From Rhizobium albus (lineage in GTDB: Bacteria > Pseudomonadota > Alphaproteobacteria > Rhizobiales > Rhizobiaceae), in NCBI GenBank assembly GCA_030160035.1, contig BSNO01000001.1, positions 1,542,669-1,606,668 of the forward strand: DNA of 64,000 nt, written 5' to 3'. Shown here one piece after another: positions 1 through 9,024 of the stretch. The notes beneath the pieces were generated by a model. The model ran no database searches. It was not told the DNA's origin and worked only from the letters and a program-made list of their open reading frames with translations. The position numbers and the translations under genes are program-made. Numbering within the stretch: the first letter of the stretch is position 1; each line of letters begins with the position of its first letter.

Positions 1-1155
1 TTCGACTGGCCGACGCTGATTGCCAACAAGGACCGCGAGATCGAGCGTCTGGAAGGGCTCTATCGCAAGGGGCTGACCAGCGCGAATGTGACGCTATTCG
101 ACAGCCGCGCCGTGCTCGTGGATGCCCACACGATCGAGCTCAAGGCCACGGGCGAGCGCGTCACGGCAGACAAGATCCTCATCGCCGTCGGCGGGTATGC
201 CAATCCGCACGCTTCGCTGCCGGGGCATGAGCTCTGCATCACCTCGAACGAGGCGTTCCACTTGGAGACGCTGCCAAAGGCGATCGTCATCGCCGGCGGC
301 GGCTATATCGCGGTCGAGTTCGCCAACATCTTCCACGGGCTCGGTGTCGACACGACGATCATCTATCGCGGCAAGGAAATTCTCGGCCGCTTCGATGGCG
401 ACATGCGCCGCGGGCTTCATGCGGCGATGGAAAAGAAGGGCATCCGCATTCTCTGCCAGGATGTCTTCGCAAAGATCGAAAAGAGCGACGATGGCAGGCT
501 TGTGGCGCACACCAAGAACGGCGAGGTGCTCAAGGCCGACCAGGTGATGCTGGCGCTTGGACGCGACCCGAATACCGAAGGTCTCGGGCTTGAGGCTGCG
601 GGCGTTGCTGTCGATCACAAGGGCGCGGTCACCGTCGACGATTATTCCCGCACCAATGTCGAGAATATCTATGCCGTCGGTGACGTGACCGATCGCGTGC
701 AACTGACGCCGGTCGCCATCCACGAGGCCATGTGCTTCGTCGAAACCGCCTTCAAGGACAATCCGACCAAGCCGGACCATCAGCTGATCGCGACGGCTGT
801 CTTTTCGCAGCCGGAGATCGGAACGGTGGGCCTGTCGGAAGAGGATGCCTGCAAGGATTTCGAGGAACTCGAAGTCTATCGCGCCGAATTCCGGCCGATG
901 AAACACGTGCTTGCCGGCCGGGAAGAGCGGACGATCATGAAGATCGTGGTGAATGCGCTCGACCGAAAAGTACTGGGTGTCCACATTCTCGGGCCGGAGG
1001 CGGGTGAGATGGCGCAGCTTCTCGGCATTGCGCTGAAGGCGGGTGCGACCAAGGACGACTTCGATCGCACGATGGCGGTGCACCCCACGGCTGCCGAGGA
1101 ACTGGTGACGATGTACAACCCGACCTATCGCATCAAAGGCGGCAAGCGGGTCTAG
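1..1155 (+). CDS. gor: glutathione-disulfide reductase, C-terminal part (5' end outside window)
   Basis: Cytosolic flavoenzyme that reduces oxidised glutathione with NADPH. The reading frame is open from base 1, so the gene begins before the window; 384 residues are visible. The second Rossmann fold (GGGYIAVEFANIF) is followed by YRGKEILGRFD, the arginine-bearing loop of NADPH-dependent glutathione reductases. The FAD-contacting NIYAVGDVTD and the C-terminal HPTAAEE that supplies the catalytic histidine and glutamate of the partner subunit are both present. The redox-active CxxxxC and first FAD motif must lie upstream of base 1. Trypanothione or mercuric reductase are less likely alternatives given the NADPH loop. 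A short 3' gap leads to an unrelated gene. Confidence 0.93.
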   Translation, partial: FDWPTLIANKDREIERLEGLYRKGLTSANVTLFDSRAVLVDAHTIELKATGERVTADKILIAVGGYANPHASLPGHELCITSNEAFHLETLPKAIVIAGGGYIAVEFANIFHGLGVDTTIIYRGKEILGRFDGDMRRGLHAAMEKKGIRILCQDVFAKIEKSDDGRLVAHTKNGEVLKADQVMLALGRDPNTEGLGLEAAGVAVDHKGAVTVDDYSRTNVENIYAVGDVTDRVQLTPVAIHEAMCFVETAFKDNPTKPDHQLIATAVFSQPEIGTVGLSEEDACKDFEELEVYRAEFRPMKHVLAGREERTIMKIVVNALDRKVLGVHILGPEAGEMAQLLGIALKAGATKDDFDRTMAVHPTAAEELVTMYNPTYRIKGGKRV

Positions 1156-1174
1156 GCGCCGGCGATCATTAAAA

Positions 1175-1191
1175 TTCGATACAATATCGAA
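1175..1191. promoter_or_regulatory. perfect dyad, candidate operator
   Basis: TTCGATA-CAA-TATCGAA is a perfect 7-bp inverted repeat with a 3-nt spacer. It lies 20 bp after the gor stop and about 60 bp before the TadG-like gene. The central TACAAT could serve as a -10 element, so a bound regulator would block initiation. The regulator is unknown. It is too short and lacks a T-run, so it is not a terminator. Confidence 0.45.
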
Positions 1192-1253
1192 GTCCGACCG
1201 TAAGGCCTCGTCGCTAGGGTCACCCCGAAACGTCCAAAAGACGGGGTTGGGTG

Positions 1254-2306
1254 ATGCATATTCTACGGAGATTTCGCCAGGAGAAGTCTGGCCAGTTCGG
1301 CATTCTGTTCGGGCTTCTGCTCGTTCCTGTCGCGGGAGCCGCAGGCCTTGCGGTGGATTATACCAAGGCGTCGAACATTCGCTTTCAGATGAAACACGAG
1401 GCCGACAAGATCGCGCTCGCAGTTGCCGCCAACGGCGTCAATGCCGACGACGCGGCGTTGCTGGACGGGTTCAGAAGCAATCTGAGCGACAGGTTCGCAT
1501 TCAGAGGCGATCTCGCCGATGTGGTCCTGGATGGCGAATGGGTGTCGATCAGCGACTTCCAGGTGACGGCCGCGCTGACGATGCGCACTTCGATCGGCAG
1601 CATCCTGCAGACCGGGCCGGTCAGCATCGGCGCCACGAGCACGGCGCGCTACAAGGGCGCGGCTTACGTCTACACGGCGCCGAAGGTTGCACAGCTTGAC
1701 CCCGAGGCATGGGACTATAACCGCGTCTCCGTCTATTGTTTCGATGCCCGCAAGGCCGCCGATGCCAAGGCCAATGCCGGTCGCGGCAGGGGCGGCTCTT
1801 CTGCTAACGGCGATAAGTCGCCCGGCCGCTCGCAGATGACACCGATCGCCGACAACAATGGCGGCCATTACAACGTCGAGATGCCCGTTTGCGGGGCAGG
1901 CGAGGCGTTGAGCCTGAAGCTCTGGAACGTCCGCGAGGCCAAGCATTATGGGGATGATCCCGATAAATCGACGCGGCGGCAGTATACCTACTACACCGAT
2001 ACGGTGATCGAGAACGGCGTGGAAAGCTATGATCTCGGAGGGCTTCGTCTCGTGGAGACGGTGCTGTGCGACACGTTCGAGCAGTGCAAGCCGAAGAGCA
2101 GCGGCGGTGTCATCCCGGAAGGAAAGAACCGCAACCCGCAGATCTCGACTGCGGCATGCGCGCCGGGCAAGTTTCGCTATTACGGCTTCGAGGACCGTCC
2201 TCCGGAGAATGGCGGCAGCGACCGCGATTACGATGATATCCGAGTGATCATCGAGTGTCCCGTCGATGTGCTCGTTGGACCGGAGACGGTGCGGCTCGTT
2301 CAGTAG
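1254..2306 (+). CDS. TadE/TadG-like pilus-assembly family protein (orphan)
   Basis: About 350 residues. The N-terminus has a short basic stretch, then EKSGQFGILFGLLL and a hydrophobic segment to about residue 33, then AVDYTKASNIRFQ. This is the pattern of Flp-pilus TadE/TadG pseudopilin-like proteins, which are inserted in the membrane by the N-terminal helix with the body in the periplasm. The remainder is soluble, contains several cysteines, and shows no von Willebrand A motif that I can recognise. No other tad/cpa genes are nearby, so it is an orphan copy of uncertain role. GTG at 1251 directly abuts ATG at 1254; I chose the ATG. A dyad at 1175-1191 may control it. Confidence 0.7.
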   Translation: MHILRRFRQEKSGQFGILFGLLLVPVAGAAGLAVDYTKASNIRFQMKHEADKIALAVAANGVNADDAALLDGFRSNLSDRFAFRGDLADVVLDGEWVSISDFQVTAALTMRTSIGSILQTGPVSIGATSTARYKGAAYVYTAPKVAQLDPEAWDYNRVSVYCFDARKAADAKANAGRGRGGSSANGDKSPGRSQMTPIADNNGGHYNVEMPVCGAGEALSLKLWNVREAKHYGDDPDKSTRRQYTYYTDTVIENGVESYDLGGLRLVETVLCDTFEQCKPKSSGGVIPEGKNRNPQISTAACAPGKFRYYGFEDRPPENGGSDRDYDDIRVIIECPVDVLVGPETVRLVQ

Positions 2307-2392
2307 AAGCTCCAAATCCAGCGCCTCGGGTTGAGCCGCGTGTAACCGCATGGCATGAGCGCCCCGCAAAGGTCGAACAGGAGCGGGGCAAC

Positions 2393-3043
2393 ATGCAGGA
2401 TCATCCGGTGGATGACGGGACGCTTTCGCGCTTGGCCGCGGAAGGCGCGCTGGTCGCCTATTTCGGCTACGGATCGCTCGTCAACCGCGAGACGCTGCGC
2501 ACCCACATCGTCGGCGCGCGGCCTGCGCGCGTTTCAGGCTGGCGGCGCGAATGGCAGCCACGCCCCGACGCGGGGCTTGCCGCCGATCACGCCGTGCATG
2601 CATCGCTTTTGACCGTGCGGCCTGCACCGGAAAGCGCGATCGACGGGCTTCTGGTATTCGACCATGTGGACAATCTCGCGGCGGTGGATCTGCGCGAAAA
2701 CGACTACCAGCGCCGGCACGTGCCGCTCGAAACGCTGACTGTTTTCGGCGACGGGGTGCCGGACGGGTGCCCGATCTATATCTACGAGGCCGATCCGCCG
2801 GAGGAGAGCCCGGAGGACTGCCCGATCCTGCAATCCTATCTCGATGCAGTGCTGAAGGGCTTCCTGCGCGAGCACGGGTTGGCAGGGCTTCAACACTTCA
2901 TTCGGGGAACCGCCAACTTCGACACGCCAATCCTCGGCGACCGGGATTGGCCGATCTATCCGCGCGCGGTCAGCCTCTCTGCAGAAGATCGCGCGCTCTT
3001 CGATCGGCTGCTGCAAGAAAATGGCGCGCGTTACGTCGCCTGA
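2393..3043 (+). CDS. gamma-glutamylcyclotransferase family protein
   Basis: 216 residues. The N-terminal YFGYGSLV is the substrate-binding YGSL signature of the GGCT fold, and RENDYQRR carries the glutamate expected to act as general acid/base. Family members cleave gamma-glutamyl amino acids to 5-oxoproline, as in glutathione turnover. The true substrate here cannot be fixed from sequence. Start ATG at 2393 follows a good Shine-Dalgarno (GGAGCGGGG). Longer in-frame starts exist upstream but would encode a proline/arginine-rich leader without homology. The gene lies alone between the TadG-like gene and DAHP synthase. Confidence 0.82.
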   Translation: MQDHPVDDGTLSRLAAEGALVAYFGYGSLVNRETLRTHIVGARPARVSGWRREWQPRPDAGLAADHAVHASLLTVRPAPESAIDGLLVFDHVDNLAAVDLRENDYQRRHVPLETLTVFGDGVPDGCPIYIYEADPPEESPEDCPILQSYLDAVLKGFLREHGLAGLQHFIRGTANFDTPILGDRDWPIYPRAVSLSAEDRALFDRLLQENGARYVA

Positions 3044-3155
3044 AGTCTATTCGTTGCGCGCTCTTTGCTTGGGGAGCGCTTTGGGTTTATAAGCCCGGCT
3101 TCGAACGGCGGGCAGGGCATGTCCGTCGTCAGGGAAGAGCCGACAGGTGAGCGTT

Positions 3156-4535
3156 ATGGCACAGACATGGAACCCCGCAAGCTGGCGCGACAAGCCGATC
3201 CAGCAGGTCCCCTCCTATCCGGATCTGGAGGCGCTGAAGACTGCCGAAGCGCGTCTGGCCAGCTTCCCGCCGCTCGTTTTTGCCGGTGAGGCCCGCAAGT
3301 TGAAGACGTCGCTTGCCCGCGTGGCCGAGGGCGAGGGCTTCCTGCTCCAGGGCGGCGATTGCGCCGAGAGCTTCGCCGAGCATGGCGCTGACAACATCCG
3401 CGACTTCTTCCGCGTGTTCCTGCAGATGGCCGTCGTTCTGACGTTCGGAGCGCAGCAGCCTGTCGTGAAAGTCGGCCGCATTGCCGGCCAGTTCGCCAAG
3501 CCGCGCTCGTCCGACAACGAGACGAAGGACGGCGTGACGCTGCCTTCCTACCGCGGCGATATCATCAACGGCATCGAGTTCGACGAAGCGTCGCGCATTC
3601 CGAGCCCGGAGCGCCAGATCATGGCCTACCGGCAGTCGGCCGCAACGCTGAACCTGCTGCGCGCTTTCGCGCAGGGTGGTTACGCCAATCTCGACAACGT
3701 GCACCAGTGGATGCTCGGCTTCGTCAAGGACAGCCCGCAGGCCGAGCGTTACCGCAAGCTCGCCGACCGGATCTCCGAGACGATGGACTTCATGAAGGCA
3801 ATCGGGATCGATTCCGAGAGCAACCGGTCGCTCAACGAAACCGATTTCTTCACCAGCCATGAAGCACTGCTGCTTGGCTATGAAGAGGCGATGACGCGCG
3901 TCGATTCCACATCGGGCGACTGGTACGCCACTTCGGGTCACATGATCTGGATCGGCGACCGCACACGCCAAGCCGATCACGCCCATATCGAGTTCTGCCG
4001 CGGCATCAAGAACCCGATCGGCCTGAAATGCGGACCGAGCCTGCAGCCGGACGATCTGCTCAAGCTGATCGACATCCTCAATCCGAGTAACGAAGCCGGC
4101 CGGCTGACGCTGATCGCGCGCTTTGGCCACGACAAGGTTGCCGAGCACCTGCCGAAGCTGATCCGCGCCGTGGAGCGCGAAGGCAAGAAGGTCGTCTGGT
4201 CCTGCGATCCGATGCACGGCAACACGATCACGCTGAACAGCTACAAGACGCGGCCTTTTGAGCGGATCCTGTCGGAAGTTGAAAGCTTCTTCCAGATTCA
4301 CCGGGCCGAGGGTTCGCATCCGGGCGGCATCCACATCGAGATGACCGGCAAGAACGTGACCGAGTGCACGGGCGGTGCGCGCGCGGTTTCCGCCGACGAC
4401 CTGTCGGACCGCTACCACACCCATTGCGACCCGCGCCTCAACGCCGACCAGGCGCTGGAACTCGCTTTCCTCGTCGCGGAACTGCTCAAGGGCGGCCGCG
4501 ACGACCAGTCCCGCAAGGTGGCTGTGAACGGGTGA
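3156..4535 (+). CDS. class II 3-deoxy-7-phosphoheptulonate (DAHP) synthase
   Basis: First enzyme of the shikimate pathway; it condenses phosphoenolpyruvate with erythrose-4-phosphate. 459 residues, the usual size of the plant-like class II type. Characteristic segments are GGDCAESF near residue 65, KCGPS near residue 290 for phosphate binding, DPMHGNT with metal ligands, and a C-terminal ECTGGARAV followed by DPRLN. ATG at 3156 is preceded by AGGTGAG; a GTG three codons upstream is the alternative start and overlaps that Shine-Dalgarno. It is monocistronic, followed by a converging toxin-like gene. No leader peptide or attenuator was seen upstream. Confidence 0.95.
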   Translation: MAQTWNPASWRDKPIQQVPSYPDLEALKTAEARLASFPPLVFAGEARKLKTSLARVAEGEGFLLQGGDCAESFAEHGADNIRDFFRVFLQMAVVLTFGAQQPVVKVGRIAGQFAKPRSSDNETKDGVTLPSYRGDIINGIEFDEASRIPSPERQIMAYRQSAATLNLLRAFAQGGYANLDNVHQWMLGFVKDSPQAERYRKLADRISETMDFMKAIGIDSESNRSLNETDFFTSHEALLLGYEEAMTRVDSTSGDWYATSGHMIWIGDRTRQADHAHIEFCRGIKNPIGLKCGPSLQPDDLLKLIDILNPSNEAGRLTLIARFGHDKVAEHLPKLIRAVEREGKKVVWSCDPMHGNTITLNSYKTRPFERILSEVESFFQIHRAEGSHPGGIHIEMTGKNVTECTGGARAVSADDLSDRYHTHCDPRLNADQALELAFLVAELLKGGRDDQSRKVAVNG

Positions 4536-4546
4536 GATCGCGGGCT

Positions 4547-5158
4547 TTAGCTGCTCTGCTGCTCGCGAAGCTGGGCAGAGCGCTGAAGTGCCAGTGCAAA
4601 TCGGCGGTGGAGACCATTGCCGGGTAGCAGATCATTGGTGGTCACGATGCCGGAAGCCATCGCGATCACCAATGCCGGTTCGAGACCGGTATTGTCCACG
4701 AGCAATACTTCATCGGCGAGTGCCATTGCTCGTGGCAGATTTTCGAACGATGACTCATATCGACGCGTGATGGCATCCGGCGCGATGTGGTGACCGCCGA
4801 GCTTGACCCGCTCCTGAACACGTCGAATGTGAAGCTCCGCATTCTCCAAGGCGATGAACAGCAGGGAAATCTGGTAGCCGGACGAATGACACTGCTCCAT
4901 GAGTCGCAGCGACTGGCGGCTGCTCAATGTCGTTTCGTAGACCAGGCTTTCGCCGGCAGCCATCAATTGGGACAATTGGTTGAGTGCTTCGCGGCCCGCG
5001 CTGATGGAAACCCCTTCCGGATCCCGCGGATTAATTTGTCTGGCGATAACGTCGGCGTTTACAAACTGTCCGCTCGGTCGCAGCAAATCGTAGACGGTCG
5101 ATTTCCCGCTTCCATTCGGACCGCCGATAATGGTGCAGATCTTATTCTGCTGGTTCAC
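4547..5158 (-). CDS. zeta-toxin-like P-loop kinase (COG4185-type)
   Basis: 203 residues. Walker A GGPNGSGKST lies at residues 12-21. FVNADVIARQINP, YETTLSS, and the C-terminal RVKLGGHH with ITRRYESS and N follow the pattern of zeta-like kinases, where the aspartate in NADVI and the late arginines handle substrate and ATP. Zeta toxins phosphorylate UDP-N-acetylglucosamine; that activity is inferred here, not shown. The start is GTG at 5158 with no convincing Shine-Dalgarno. It overlaps the last 17 bases of the upstream 78-codon gene, so translation is probably coupled. It could alternatively be a non-toxic small-molecule kinase. Its tail converges on DAHP synthase with an 11-bp gap. Confidence 0.75.
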   Translation of the reverse strand: MNQQNKICTIIGGPNGSGKSTVYDLLRPSGQFVNADVIARQINPRDPEGVSISAGREALNQLSQLMAAGESLVYETTLSSRQSLRLMEQCHSSGYQISLLFIALENAELHIRRVQERVKLGGHHIAPDAITRRYESSFENLPRAMALADEVLLVDNTGLEPALVIAMASGIVTTNDLLPGNGLHRRFALALQRSAQLREQQSS

Positions 5159-5378
5159 GACGCAGTGATCTGGAAGGAAGTGCGGCTTTAACGACGTCGA
5201 TGCCGTCGATGATTTCGATCAGGTGGCGTTCGCCGTCAGGCATCTCACGAATGATACCGTCAGCAAGAGACGGGTCGGTGTAATAAACGGCGATGCCCGC
5301 CGCCTGTGCCTTGGCTCGTGCCACACGGCCCGACTGCTCGATTTTCGATCGGTTGTGTTGCCATTTTTCAATGAGCAT
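5142..5378 (-). CDS. small hypothetical protein, possible antitoxin partner of the zeta-like kinase
   Basis: 78 residues, no recognised family. The N-terminal third is charged and helical-looking (KWQHNRSKIEQSGRVARAKAQ). The middle reads as a short beta region (GIAVYYTDP, GERHLIEIIDG), and the end is basic. It overlaps the zeta-like gene by 17 bp in the same direction and precedes it, the usual antitoxin-first order of toxin-antitoxin modules. Assigning it as antitoxin rests only on that arrangement. It shows no obvious DNA-binding domain. Start ATG at 5378 has only a weak ribosome binding site. Confidence 0.6.
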   Translation of the reverse strand: MLIEKWQHNRSKIEQSGRVARAKAQAAGIAVYYTDPSLADGIIREMPDGERHLIEIIDGIDVVKAALPSRSLRREPAE

Positions 5379-5438
5379 CTTCGGACCATCTCATCCCGGT
5401 TTATCGCATAATAGCCGAGAGCGAAATTTTCGCCAATC

Positions 5439-6095
5439 TCAGGCTGCAGCCGCTTCGGCGACGACCTGGCGGATGGCGTCGGCGAGCGTTGCTGCGGGCT
5501 GGGCGCCGCTGATGGCGTATTTGTTGTTCAGGATGAAGCAGGGCACGCCCTGGACGCCCATGCGGCCGGCGTTTTCGATCTCGGCGGACACCGTTGCCCG
5601 GTCGAGTTCGCCGGCGAGCTTCGTTGCGACGACGGCGCGGTCGAGGCCCGCTTCCTCGGCGCAATCGAGCAGGGTCTGGTCGTCGCCGATATGCGCACCT
5701 TCGGTGAAGTACTTGCGAAACAGGCTTTCGACGACCCGGTCCTGAGCCATGCGGCCTTTTTCACCGGCCCAGCGGATCAGGCGGTGGGCGTCAAGCGTGT
5801 TGGCAGAGACTGGTATCGCGTCGAAGTCGAAGGGAATCCCTTCTTCGCGGCCTGCCTCGCGCACCCGCTCGTAGATGGCTGCGGCGCGCTCGGGCCCGCC
5901 GAACTTCTCTTCGAGATAGCGCGCGCGGTCCTTGCCCTCTTTAGGCAACGTCGGATCGAGCTGATAGGGGCGCCAGTTGATCTCGACGGCTACATCGCCA
6001 TCAAGCGCTGCGACGGCGCCTTCAAGCCGGCGCTTTCCGATATAGCACCAGGGGCACATGACATCCGAGATCACGTCGATGCGGATTGTCTTCAT
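5439..6095 (-). CDS. DsbA-family oxidoreductase, FrnE/2-hydroxychromene-isomerase-like
   Basis: 218 residues with an N-terminal thioredoxin-like strand leading into CPWC at residues 14-17 (VMCPWCYIGKRR), the redox motif of FrnE-like DsbA proteins. No signal peptide is present, so it should act in the cytoplasm, unlike true DsbA. The helical insertion with RLIRWAGEKG and the C-terminal GVQGVPCFILNN carrying the cis-proline loop are typical. Family members are disulfide oxidoreductases or isomerases, often linked to oxidative stress; no specific substrate can be given. It is followed after 39 bp upstream on the same strand by the peptide-binding protein and could share its transcript. Confidence 0.85.
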   Translation of the reverse strand: MKTIRIDVISDVMCPWCYIGKRRLEGAVAALDGDVAVEINWRPYQLDPTLPKEGKDRARYLEEKFGGPERAAAIYERVREAGREEGIPFDFDAIPVSANTLDAHRLIRWAGEKGRMAQDRVVESLFRKYFTEGAHIGDDQTLLDCAEEAGLDRAVVATKLAGELDRATVSAEIENAGRMGVQGVPCFILNNKYAISGAQPAATLADAIRQVVAEAAAA

Positions 6096-6134
6096 GGTGA
6101 TCGTCTCCTCGGATGCGCTTTTTGCGTTCGGCGC

Positions 6135-7964
6135 CTATTCGCCGGCCACGCGGCCGTCCCACCATGTGGGCAGCGTGTATCCATATATGGGTGTTGTTTC
6201 CGGCCGTTCGATATGGGCCCAACGTGCGACCCATTGTTCTTCGACGTGGTAGAGCGGCACCATGTACCAGCCCGACAGCAGCACTCGATCGAAAGCCCGG
6301 ACAGCAGCGGTGAATTCTTCGTCGCTGCGGGCGTTGAGCATCGCATCGATCATGGCATCGATCGCCGGGTCGGCGGCACCGGCGAAGTTGAAGGTGCCTT
6401 GCGGATCGCGCGAACTGGAGTGCCAGCGCCAGTTCTGTTCGGCGCCGGGAGAAAGGGTCGACGGGTAGGACTTGACGATCATGTCGTAGTCGTAGGCGAG
6501 GCTTCGCTGCTGGTACTGCGCGTCGTCGACCGTGCGGATGCGCATGGCGATGCCGAGAGAGGTGAGGGTGCGCTGGTAGGCGAGCGCGAGTTTTTCCTGG
6601 CCTTCGTTTTGCGTCATCACCTCGAAGGACAACTGCCGGCCGTGCTCATCGACCATGCGACCGCCCTCGATATGGTAGCCGGCTTCTCGCAGCAGATCAT
6701 AGGCGGCACGCTGGCTTGCGCGGTCGCGGCCGGCGCCACTGGTGCGTGGCATGGTGAAGCTGCCGTTCATGATTTCGGGCATCACGGCATCGGAGAACGG
6801 TGCGAGGAGGTCCTTCTCCAGCGCATTGGCGGGTGTTCCGAGGCTCGAGAAGTCTGAACCCTGCCAATAGCTCTGCGTGCGCGTATAGGCGCCGTCGAAG
6901 AGCGTGCGGTTTGCCCATTCGAAATCGAAGAGCATGGCAAGCGCCTGGCGCACCTGCCGGTCGGCGAAGATGTCGCGGCGCGTGTTGAAAACGAAGCCCA
7001 GCATGCCGGAGGGAAGCTGGGGGCGGAACTTGTCCTTGACGATCCGGCCATCTTCGACGGCGGGGAAATTGTAGGAGCGCGCCCAGGCGGTGGGGCTGCC
7101 CTCGGGAAAGACGTCGAACAGGCCGCGCTTGAACGCCTCGAACTGAGAACTCGCCGAGAGAAAATACTCCACCGTTACGGTGTCGAAATTGTCGTGGCCG
7201 CGTTTGACCGGCAGGTCACGGGCCCAGTAATCGGGGTCGCGTTCGAAGGTGATGCGCTGGCCGGGCTCGACCTTGGAGACCAGATAGGGGCCGGAACCGA
7301 TCGGGGGCTTGAGCGAGGATCGGTCGAAGGTCTCCGCATCGATCGCGTGCTTCGGCAGGATCGGGCTCATTGCGATCAGCAATGGCAGCTCGCGGCTCGC
7401 ATCGTCCCCGAAGGTGAAGCGCACGCCGCGCTCGCCGATTTTTTCGAGCTTCTCGACGAAGTTCAATCGGGTGGAATAGGGCGGACGGCCTTTTTCGGCG
7501 AGCAATTCGAAGGAGAAGATCACGTCTTCCGGCTTGATGGGCTCGCCATCGGAGAAGCGCGCTTCCGGGTGGAGCTGAAACTCGATGAAGCTGCGCTCCT
7601 CATCCCATTCGGCGGTCTCGGCGATCAGGCCATAGAGCGTGAAGGGTTCGTCGCGGCTGCGAAACATCAGCGATTCGTAGACGAGGTTGCCGTATTCCTG
7701 ATCGATCACGCCACGGGCCGTGGTGCGCATGGACTGCAGGATGAACGGGTTGAGGCTGTCGAACGTGCCGACCACGCCATAGGCGATGCTGCCGCCCTTC
7801 GGCGCGTCGGGATCGACATAGGGCAGGTGCTCGAAATCCGGGCCAAGGGCCGGTTCGCCGTGCATGGCTATGGCATGAACCGGTTCGGCGGAGGCAGGCG
7901 ACAGAAGCGCCGGCAGGAAGGCGGCGGCAATGGCGAGCGCCACGGTCGGAGAAAAGCGACCCAT
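6135..7964 (-). CDS. extracellular solute-binding protein, family 5 (oligopeptide ABC transporter)
   Basis: 609 residues with an N-terminal signal peptide (hydrophobic VALAIAAAFLPALL, cleavage after ASA near residue 26). It then shows GGSIAYGVVGTFDSLNPF and the RFSDGEPIKPEDVIFSF signature of family 5 (DppA/OppA/YejA-like) periplasmic peptide-binding proteins. The large size and the AMHGEPALGP start of the mature part resemble YejA. No permease or ATPase gene flanks it in this window, so its membrane partners must be encoded elsewhere or in the same cluster in another strain. It is upstream of the FrnE-like gene on the same strand. Confidence 0.88.
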   Translation of the reverse strand: MGRFSPTVALAIAAAFLPALLSPASAEPVHAIAMHGEPALGPDFEHLPYVDPDAPKGGSIAYGVVGTFDSLNPFILQSMRTTARGVIDQEYGNLVYESLMFRSRDEPFTLYGLIAETAEWDEERSFIEFQLHPEARFSDGEPIKPEDVIFSFELLAEKGRPPYSTRLNFVEKLEKIGERGVRFTFGDDASRELPLLIAMSPILPKHAIDAETFDRSSLKPPIGSGPYLVSKVEPGQRITFERDPDYWARDLPVKRGHDNFDTVTVEYFLSASSQFEAFKRGLFDVFPEGSPTAWARSYNFPAVEDGRIVKDKFRPQLPSGMLGFVFNTRRDIFADRQVRQALAMLFDFEWANRTLFDGAYTRTQSYWQGSDFSSLGTPANALEKDLLAPFSDAVMPEIMNGSFTMPRTSGAGRDRASQRAAYDLLREAGYHIEGGRMVDEHGRQLSFEVMTQNEGQEKLALAYQRTLTSLGIAMRIRTVDDAQYQQRSLAYDYDMIVKSYPSTLSPGAEQNWRWHSSSRDPQGTFNFAGAADPAIDAMIDAMLNARSDEEFTAAVRAFDRVLLSGWYMVPLYHVEEQWVARWAHIERPETTPIYGYTLPTWWDGRVAGE

Positions 7965-8300
7965 GAATGAAACTCCGGCGGCGTATCAATGCTGATTTGA
8001 TTCGCGAAACCCTAACACGATCGCCACTGGTCTCGCATGAGGTCATGCCTGAGCTTGTGTTGGGGCGATATGATGGTGGTCGCTGCAATCGCTATTGCCG
8101 ATCGGGTTCTAGTGGATATTGGGATCAAACGGGTGTAACGAGGCCCGTGACGTATCGCCGAGGCAATTCTGCGAGCCATTGTAATGCCGTATTTGGCCAA
8201 CAGGACGGGGCGATATCGGGGGCGTGCGAGACGGGATTCGTCGTCGCGGGGCCGGATCGAACACACTCTTGAAGAGACGATTGAGGAGACGTAGAAGCCA
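7965..8300. other. intergenic region between divergent genes, no gene seen
   Basis: This 336-bp stretch separates the peptide-binding protein (leftward) from ialB (rightward) and must hold both promoters. Open frames here lack a ribosome binding site and codon bias. I found no convincing sigma70 pair, riboswitch or repeat. The final bases give ialB a Shine-Dalgarno (GAGGAGAC). Confidence 0.5.
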
Positions 8301-8942
8301 ATGAGCGTCAGGAACGCGATCAGCACCAAGACGGCCGCCGCGGGCAGCGCAGTCTTTGCAGCGGCCATGGGTTTCGCCGTGATGGCTTCGCCCGCCATGG
8401 CGCAGGCACCGGCTTCCGGGCAGGCACCCCAGGGCTGGTACAAAGCCTGCACCCAGCAGGCTGAAAACGACGTCTGCGTCGTCCAGAACATCGTCGCCGC
8501 CGGAAATGGCCAGCTCCTGACCGCCGTCGGCCTGATTTCGGTCGAGGGCCAGGTCAATCAGCGCGTCATGCAGGTTTCCGTGCCTTCGGCGCGCCTCGTC
8601 CAGCCGGGCATCAACATGCAGATCGATGGCGGACAGGCCACCAAGCTCGATTTTGCCGTCTGCATGCCCGACAAATGCGTGGCGGAAGTTCCGCTGACTG
8701 ATGCGATGGTCGCCGAGTTCAAGCGCGGCGGTGAGGTCGTCTTCACATCTGTCAACTTCCAGCGTGCGCCGAACCCGATCAGCATCTCGCTGTCGGGCTT
8801 CACCCAGGCATTCGATGGGGAAGCCATGGCGCAGTCGGAACTGGAAGAGCGCCAGCGCGTGCTTCAGGAAGAAATGCAGCGCAAGGCTGCCGAAGCGCGC
8901 CAGCGCCTCGAGGAAGCCCAGGAAGCCGCCAAGTCGAACTGA
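8301..8942 (+). CDS. invasion-associated locus B (IalB) family protein
   Basis: 213 residues with an N-terminal signal peptide ending near AMAQAPA. The mature part follows the IalB pattern: GWYKACTQQ, CVVQN, QLLTAVGLI, GINMQIDGGQ, and the cysteine pair in CMPDKCVAEV. A C-terminal coiled-coil tail of about 35 residues is rich in Glu, Gln, Arg and Ala. IalB proteins are secreted or periplasmic and widespread in Rhizobiales. The name comes from Bartonella erythrocyte entry, and the general role in non-pathogens is unknown. Start ATG at 8301 has a good Shine-Dalgarno. A strong hairpin terminator follows 28 bp after the stop. Confidence 0.88.
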   Translation: MSVRNAISTKTAAAGSAVFAAAMGFAVMASPAMAQAPASGQAPQGWYKACTQQAENDVCVVQNIVAAGNGQLLTAVGLISVEGQVNQRVMQVSVPSARLVQPGINMQIDGGQATKLDFAVCMPDKCVAEVPLTDAMVAEFKRGGEVVFTSVNFQRAPNPISISLSGFTQAFDGEAMAQSELEERQRVLQEEMQRKAAEARQRLEEAQEAAKSN

Positions 8943-8970
8943 TCGGCGCGATTTTCGGAGTTTGAATACC

Positions 8971-9006
8971 AAAAGGCCCGGGTCGCACGTACGACCCGGG
9001 CCTTTT
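8971..9006. terminator. bidirectional rho-independent terminator
   Basis: A perfect 15-bp stem (AAAAGGCCCGGGTCG on the left arm) with a six-base loop. It ends in TTTT on both strands and so serves both converging genes, ialB (+) and hspQ (-). Confidence 0.93.
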
Positions 9007-9024
9007 GATTCTATGAGATAAAAA

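Noticed and set aside
7967..8272. 101-codon frame in the gap upstream of ialB
   Set aside because: No Shine-Dalgarno, unusual composition and no recognisable domain; treated as intergenic.
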